A model generated the notes under the pieces. That model was not told the origin of the DNA. It made no database searches and saw only the letters and a program-made list of their open reading frames with translations. Positions 6,493 to 9,173 of a stretch of DNA of 9,173 nucleotides are shown here, piece by piece. Each line of letters begins with the position of its first letter. Position 1 is the stretch's first letter. The translations under genes and the position numbers were made by a program. Source of the DNA: Proteobacteria bacterium UBA6492 (GTDB taxonomy: Bacteria > Pseudomonadota > Gammaproteobacteria > UBA6429 > Thiohalophilaceae); NCBI GenBank assembly GCA_002436485.1, contig DJMK01000055.1, forward strand, positions 6,216 to 15,388. Reading direction: 5' to 3'.

Positions 6493-7525
6493 TCGACACA
6501 ATTTATTCTTGAAAGTATTAGCTGTAATTTTCATCACCCTTACGATGACTGGAGTCGGGCAAGTTCATGCGCGCACCTTTAAAATGGCCACACTGGCACC
6601 GAACGGCTCGACCTGGATGAAGGAAATTCAGAAAGCCGCCGATGAAATCAGCAAGGCAACCGATAACCGCGTCAACTTCAAATTTTATGGTGGCGGGATC
6701 ATGGGCAGTACCAAGAGCGTACTGAAAAAGATTCGCATCAACCAGTTACAGGGTGGTGCATTCACGACTGGTGAGCTGACCGACGTTTATCCTGATATCA
6801 TCATTTACAATCTGCCATTCCTGTTTCGCTCCTATGACGAAGTTGAATATATCCGCAGCAAACTGGACGAATTATTGGAAAAAGAAATGGAAGAAAATGG
6901 CATGGTCCTGCTAGGCATAAGTAGCGGCGGTTTTGCCTATATCATGTCAGACACACCGATTGCATCAGTGGATGAATTGCGTAACAAAAAAGTATGGTTA
7001 CCTGAAGGCGACATTGTTGTGCAGGCGGTGTACGAAAATCTCGGTATTGCCCCGGTGCCGTTATCGCTTGCTGACGTGTATACCGGTTTGCAAACCGGGC
7101 TAATCGATACCATCGGCAGCAGTGCTATTGGCGCGATTGCGTTCCAGTGGCATACCCGCCTTAAGTACGCTACGGACTTACCCCTGGTGTATATAACCGG
7201 CACCTTAGCCATCGACAAAAAAGCCTATGAAAAAATCAGTAAACCTGACCAGGTAATTGTTAGCCGGGAAATGAGAAAGGCACTCAACAGGCTTAACGAG
7301 ATTAGTAAGGAAGACGACAAAAATGCGCGTAGCGCGCTGCTGGAACAGGGAATACAATTTGTACCGATCAGCCTCGACGAACAACAAAGAGCCGAAGAAG
7401 TTGCTACCAAAGCCATTGCTGACCTGAGCGCAAAAGGCAAACTAACACAGAAAACTTACAAGCTGCTTCAAAAACACCTCGACGATTTTCGCAGCCAGAT
7501 GAAAACTCGCGCTAATGCAAAATAA
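6479..7525 (+). CDS. dctP: TRAP transporter DctP-type solute-binding protein of the TPAT class
   Basis: This 348-residue periplasmic binding protein begins with a Sec signal peptide (hydrophobic 13-27, cleavage likely after VHA, residue 31). The mature part starts 'RTFKMATLAPNGSTWMKE', the usual opening of TPAT-linked DctP proteins. Later DctP-family blocks are 'IIIYNLPFLFRS' (107-118), 'PVPLSLADVYTGLQTGLIDT' split over 192-211 and 'KYATDLPLVYITG' (229-241). At the position of the nearly invariant carboxylate-binding Arg (SiaP Arg147, '-LRVP-') this protein has Trp173 in KKVWLPEGD. This suggests the ligand is not bound by the standard salt bridge. An upstream in-frame ATG at 6440 was rejected because it adds a polar 13-residue stretch before the signal peptide; the ATG at 6479 has GAGAG at 6469-6473. 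It overlaps tatT by 14 nt and dctQ by 11 nt. Confidence 0.9.
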   Translation: MNIFNRHNLFLKVLAVIFITLTMTGVGQVHARTFKMATLAPNGSTWMKEIQKAADEISKATDNRVNFKFYGGGIMGSTKSVLKKIRINQLQGGAFTTGELTDVYPDIIIYNLPFLFRSYDEVEYIRSKLDELLEKEMEENGMVLLGISSGGFAYIMSDTPIASVDELRNKKVWLPEGDIVVQAVYENLGIAPVPLSLADVYTGLQTGLIDTIGSSAIGAIAFQWHTRLKYATDLPLVYITGTLAIDKKAYEKISKPDQVIVSREMRKALNRLNEISKEDDKNARSALLEQGIQFVPISLDEQQRAEEVATKAIADLSAKGKLTQKTYKLLQKHLDDFRSQMKTRANAK

Positions 7526-8027
7526 CAAGCCGCCGGACCTGACCGATCGCCTACTCGCATTCATACACAAGATTGAGGATATCCTGCTTGCCACGTTACT
7601 GATTGCCATGCTGTTACTGGCATCAGCACAGATAATATTACGCAACTTTTTTGATGTTGGCATTGTATGGGCTGATCCTTTGCTGCGTATCATGGTGCTC
7701 TGGCTCGGTCTGCTTGGCGCGTTGGCTGCCAGCAAAACTAACAAACATATCACCGTGGATGTATTAACCCGCCTGCTGAACACTGGCGCAAAACGCCTGA
7801 CACGTATGATCACCAGTCTGTTTACTGCCAGTATTGCGGGCATTATCGCCTATCACGCGGCACGCTTTGTCGCCTTTGAATACGAGGCGAAAACTATGGT
7901 GATTGGCCTGCCCGGATGGATATTTGTTCTTATCATACCCATTGCATTCGGATTCATAGCACTGCGTTACCTGCTGCATTTTGGTACGTACCTGCGCCAT
8001 AATGTGCCAGAGACTAACGCCAAATGA
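7515..8027 (+). CDS. dctQ: TRAP transporter small membrane subunit DctQ
   Basis: This 170-residue inner-membrane protein has four predicted membrane segments, near 22-44, 52-72, 94-118 and 132-155, as expected for DctQ/SiaQ. Typical family features are 'QIILRNFFDVGIVWADPLLRIMV' spread over 39-61, the 'LGALAASKTNKHITVDVL' block (67-84), and the 'GLPGWIF..IIPI.FG..ALRYLL' C-terminal block. DctQ joins DctM to form the membrane part of a secondary, sodium-driven importer. The start lies within the last codons of dctP (11-nt overlap) without a strong Shine-Dalgarno, so translation is likely coupled. The stop overlaps the next start as ATGA. Confidence 0.92.
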   Translation: MQNNKPPDLTDRLLAFIHKIEDILLATLLIAMLLLASAQIILRNFFDVGIVWADPLLRIMVLWLGLLGALAASKTNKHITVDVLTRLLNTGAKRLTRMITSLFTASIAGIIAYHAARFVAFEYEAKTMVIGLPGWIFVLIIPIAFGFIALRYLLHFGTYLRHNVPETNAK

Positions 8028-9173
8028 AAAGCGTAGTCCTGTTAATCCTCGCACTGCTCGGCGCTCCGTTGTTTGCGGTTATTGGTGCAAGTGCATTGTA
8101 TGGCTTTTATACGGAAGAAATCGATTTATCGGTTGTTGCCATCGAGTTTTACCGTATTGCTGAAATGCCGGTACTGATTGCTATTCCCTTGTTCACATTC
8201 GCCGGTTATATCCTCGGTGAAAGCAAGGCACCACATCGACTGGTTGTATTGACCAATACCCTGCTCGGCTGGATGCCAGGTGGCCTGGCGATTGTTGCGC
8301 TGGTAACGTGCGCCCTGTTCACTGCGTTCACCGGGGCTTCCGGTGTTACCATCATCGCACTTGGTGCGCTGTTGTTTCCGGCATTATTACAGGCCGGTTA
8401 TGGTGAGCGCTTCAGTCTTGGTTTATTGACCAGTTCGGGCAGCCTTGGTCTGTTATTTGCCCCCGCGCTGCCCTTAATACTGTATGGCGTCGTGGCGCAA
8501 CAATTGGGGCTGGAACAATCAGTCAGTATCGATGATTTGTTTCTGGCTGGCATACTGCCCGGTATCTTGATGGTTGTTTTGCTCACGGTCTGGAGCATGT
8601 TGCAAAAGCGTGAACCAATCGATTTACCTGAAAAACCATCGCGCGCACAGATGCTCGCTGCAATTCGTGAGTCTGCCTGGGAATTACCATTGCCGGTAGT
8701 GGTGCTGGGTGGAATCTATTCGGGCTATTTCGCAATTTCCGAGGCTGCTGCTATTACCGCACTTTACGTATTAATTGTTGAAGTATTCATTTACCGTGAA
8801 GTAGCGATTCAGGATCTGCCTCGCATCATCCGTGAATCGATGACCATGGTAGGCGGAATACTGATCATATTGGGGCTGTCTTTAGCACTTACCAACTACC
8901 TGATCGATACCGAGGTACCCACCCGCCTGTTTGAAACAATCAGTACCCATATCGATAGCAAGCTGACCTTCCTGGTCGTGCTAAACATATTCCTGTTGGT
9001 GTTGGGTATGATGCTGGATATTTTCTCAGCACTGGTGATCATCGTACCGATCATCCTGCCGGTTGCCATCAGCTACGGCATCCACCCTGTGCACCTGGGT
9101 ATTATTTTCCTGGCCAACATGCAGATTGGCTATTTTACCCCGCCGGTGGGCATGAACCTGTTCATCGCCAGTT
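8024..9173 (+). CDS. dctM: TRAP transporter large membrane subunit DctM (3' end outside window)
   Basis: The frame opened by ATG at 8024 (ATGA overlap with the dctQ stop) stays open to the window end, giving 383 residues with no stop; the family is usually about 425-440, so some 45-55 residues are missing. The sequence is strongly hydrophobic with many membrane helices. DctM signatures are 'LLGAPLFAVIGASAL' (11-25), 'IPLFTFAGYIL' (54-64), 'ALFTAFTGASGVTIIALGAL' split over 97-116, 'LGMMLDIFSALVIIVPIILP' (327-346) and 'QIGYFTPPVGMNLF' (367-380). It is the transport channel that, with DctQ, moves substrate delivered by DctP across the inner membrane, driven by an ion gradient. The glycine/serine-rich FTGASG and PPVGMN loops correspond to helical-hairpin substrate and sodium regions in the SiaQM structures. 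Confidence 0.93.
   Translation, partial: MKSVVLLILALLGAPLFAVIGASALYGFYTEEIDLSVVAIEFYRIAEMPVLIAIPLFTFAGYILGESKAPHRLVVLTNTLLGWMPGGLAIVALVTCALFTAFTGASGVTIIALGALLFPALLQAGYGERFSLGLLTSSGSLGLLFAPALPLILYGVVAQQLGLEQSVSIDDLFLAGILPGILMVVLLTVWSMLQKREPIDLPEKPSRAQMLAAIRESAWELPLPVVVLGGIYSGYFAISEAAAITALYVLIVEVFIYREVAIQDLPRIIRESMTMVGGILIILGLSLALTNYLIDTEVPTRLFETISTHIDSKLTFLVVLNIFLLVLGMMLDIFSALVIIVPIILPVAISYGIHPVHLGIIFLANMQIGYFTPPVGMNLFIAS

Noticed and set aside
7442..7843. 133-codon open frame on the - strand
   Set aside because: Antisense to the dctP end and dctQ; no recognisable motif, low-complexity translation.

Overview
The window looks like the chromosome of a Gammaproteobacterium, probably free-living and aquatic. 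This is inferred from gene content (Blc-type lipocalin, a proteobacterial FAD / DUF1365 / CFA-synthase gene set, a TRAP system with a TatT lipoprotein), moderate GC content and dense same-strand packing with stop/start overlaps. The genus cannot be told from the sequence. All genes are on the + strand, and no RNA genes, insertion sequences, CRISPR arrays or phage genes were seen.

Region 1 (1-5380) is a lipid-modification operon of six genes: the 3' end of a lipocalin, a stearoyl-CoA-type delta-9 desaturase, an FAD-dependent amine-oxidase-like enzyme, a DUF1365 protein, a CFA-synthase-family SAM methyltransferase and a DUF523-DUF1722 protein. Junctions overlap by 1 nt, 1 nt and 32 nt, or have gaps of 0 and 5 nt, and most starts carry a good Shine-Dalgarno. 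The likely logic is that the desaturase makes a double bond in an acyl chain, the methyltransferase adds a one-carbon unit across it, and the FAD enzyme (with DUF1365) assists or oxidises the product. The FAD enzyme and the methyltransferase resemble the two halves of the fused plant cyclopropane fatty acid synthase. In alphaproteobacteria such genes belong to the RpoE-ChrR singlet-oxygen response and to methylated/furan fatty acid synthesis. No rpoE, chrR or photolyase gene is inside the window, and the operon promoter lies upstream of it.

Region 2 (5381-5643) is a 263-nt intergenic stretch. It holds a strong intrinsic terminator for region 1, then an extended -10 promoter and two symmetrical elements in the presumed leader of region 2.

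Region 3 (5644-9173) is a four-gene TRAP transporter operon: TatT lipoprotein, DctP-type binding protein, DctQ small membrane subunit and DctM large membrane subunit (cut by the window end). It is a TPR-protein-associated TRAP transporter (TPAT). The binding protein has Trp where canonical DctP/SiaP proteins have the carboxylate-binding Arg, which suggests an unusual, possibly hydrophobic, ligand.

The least explained points are the chemistry of the desaturase-coupled split synthase, the altered bicarbonate-site residues of the methyltransferase, and whether the adjacent TPAT carries a lipid-like substrate.
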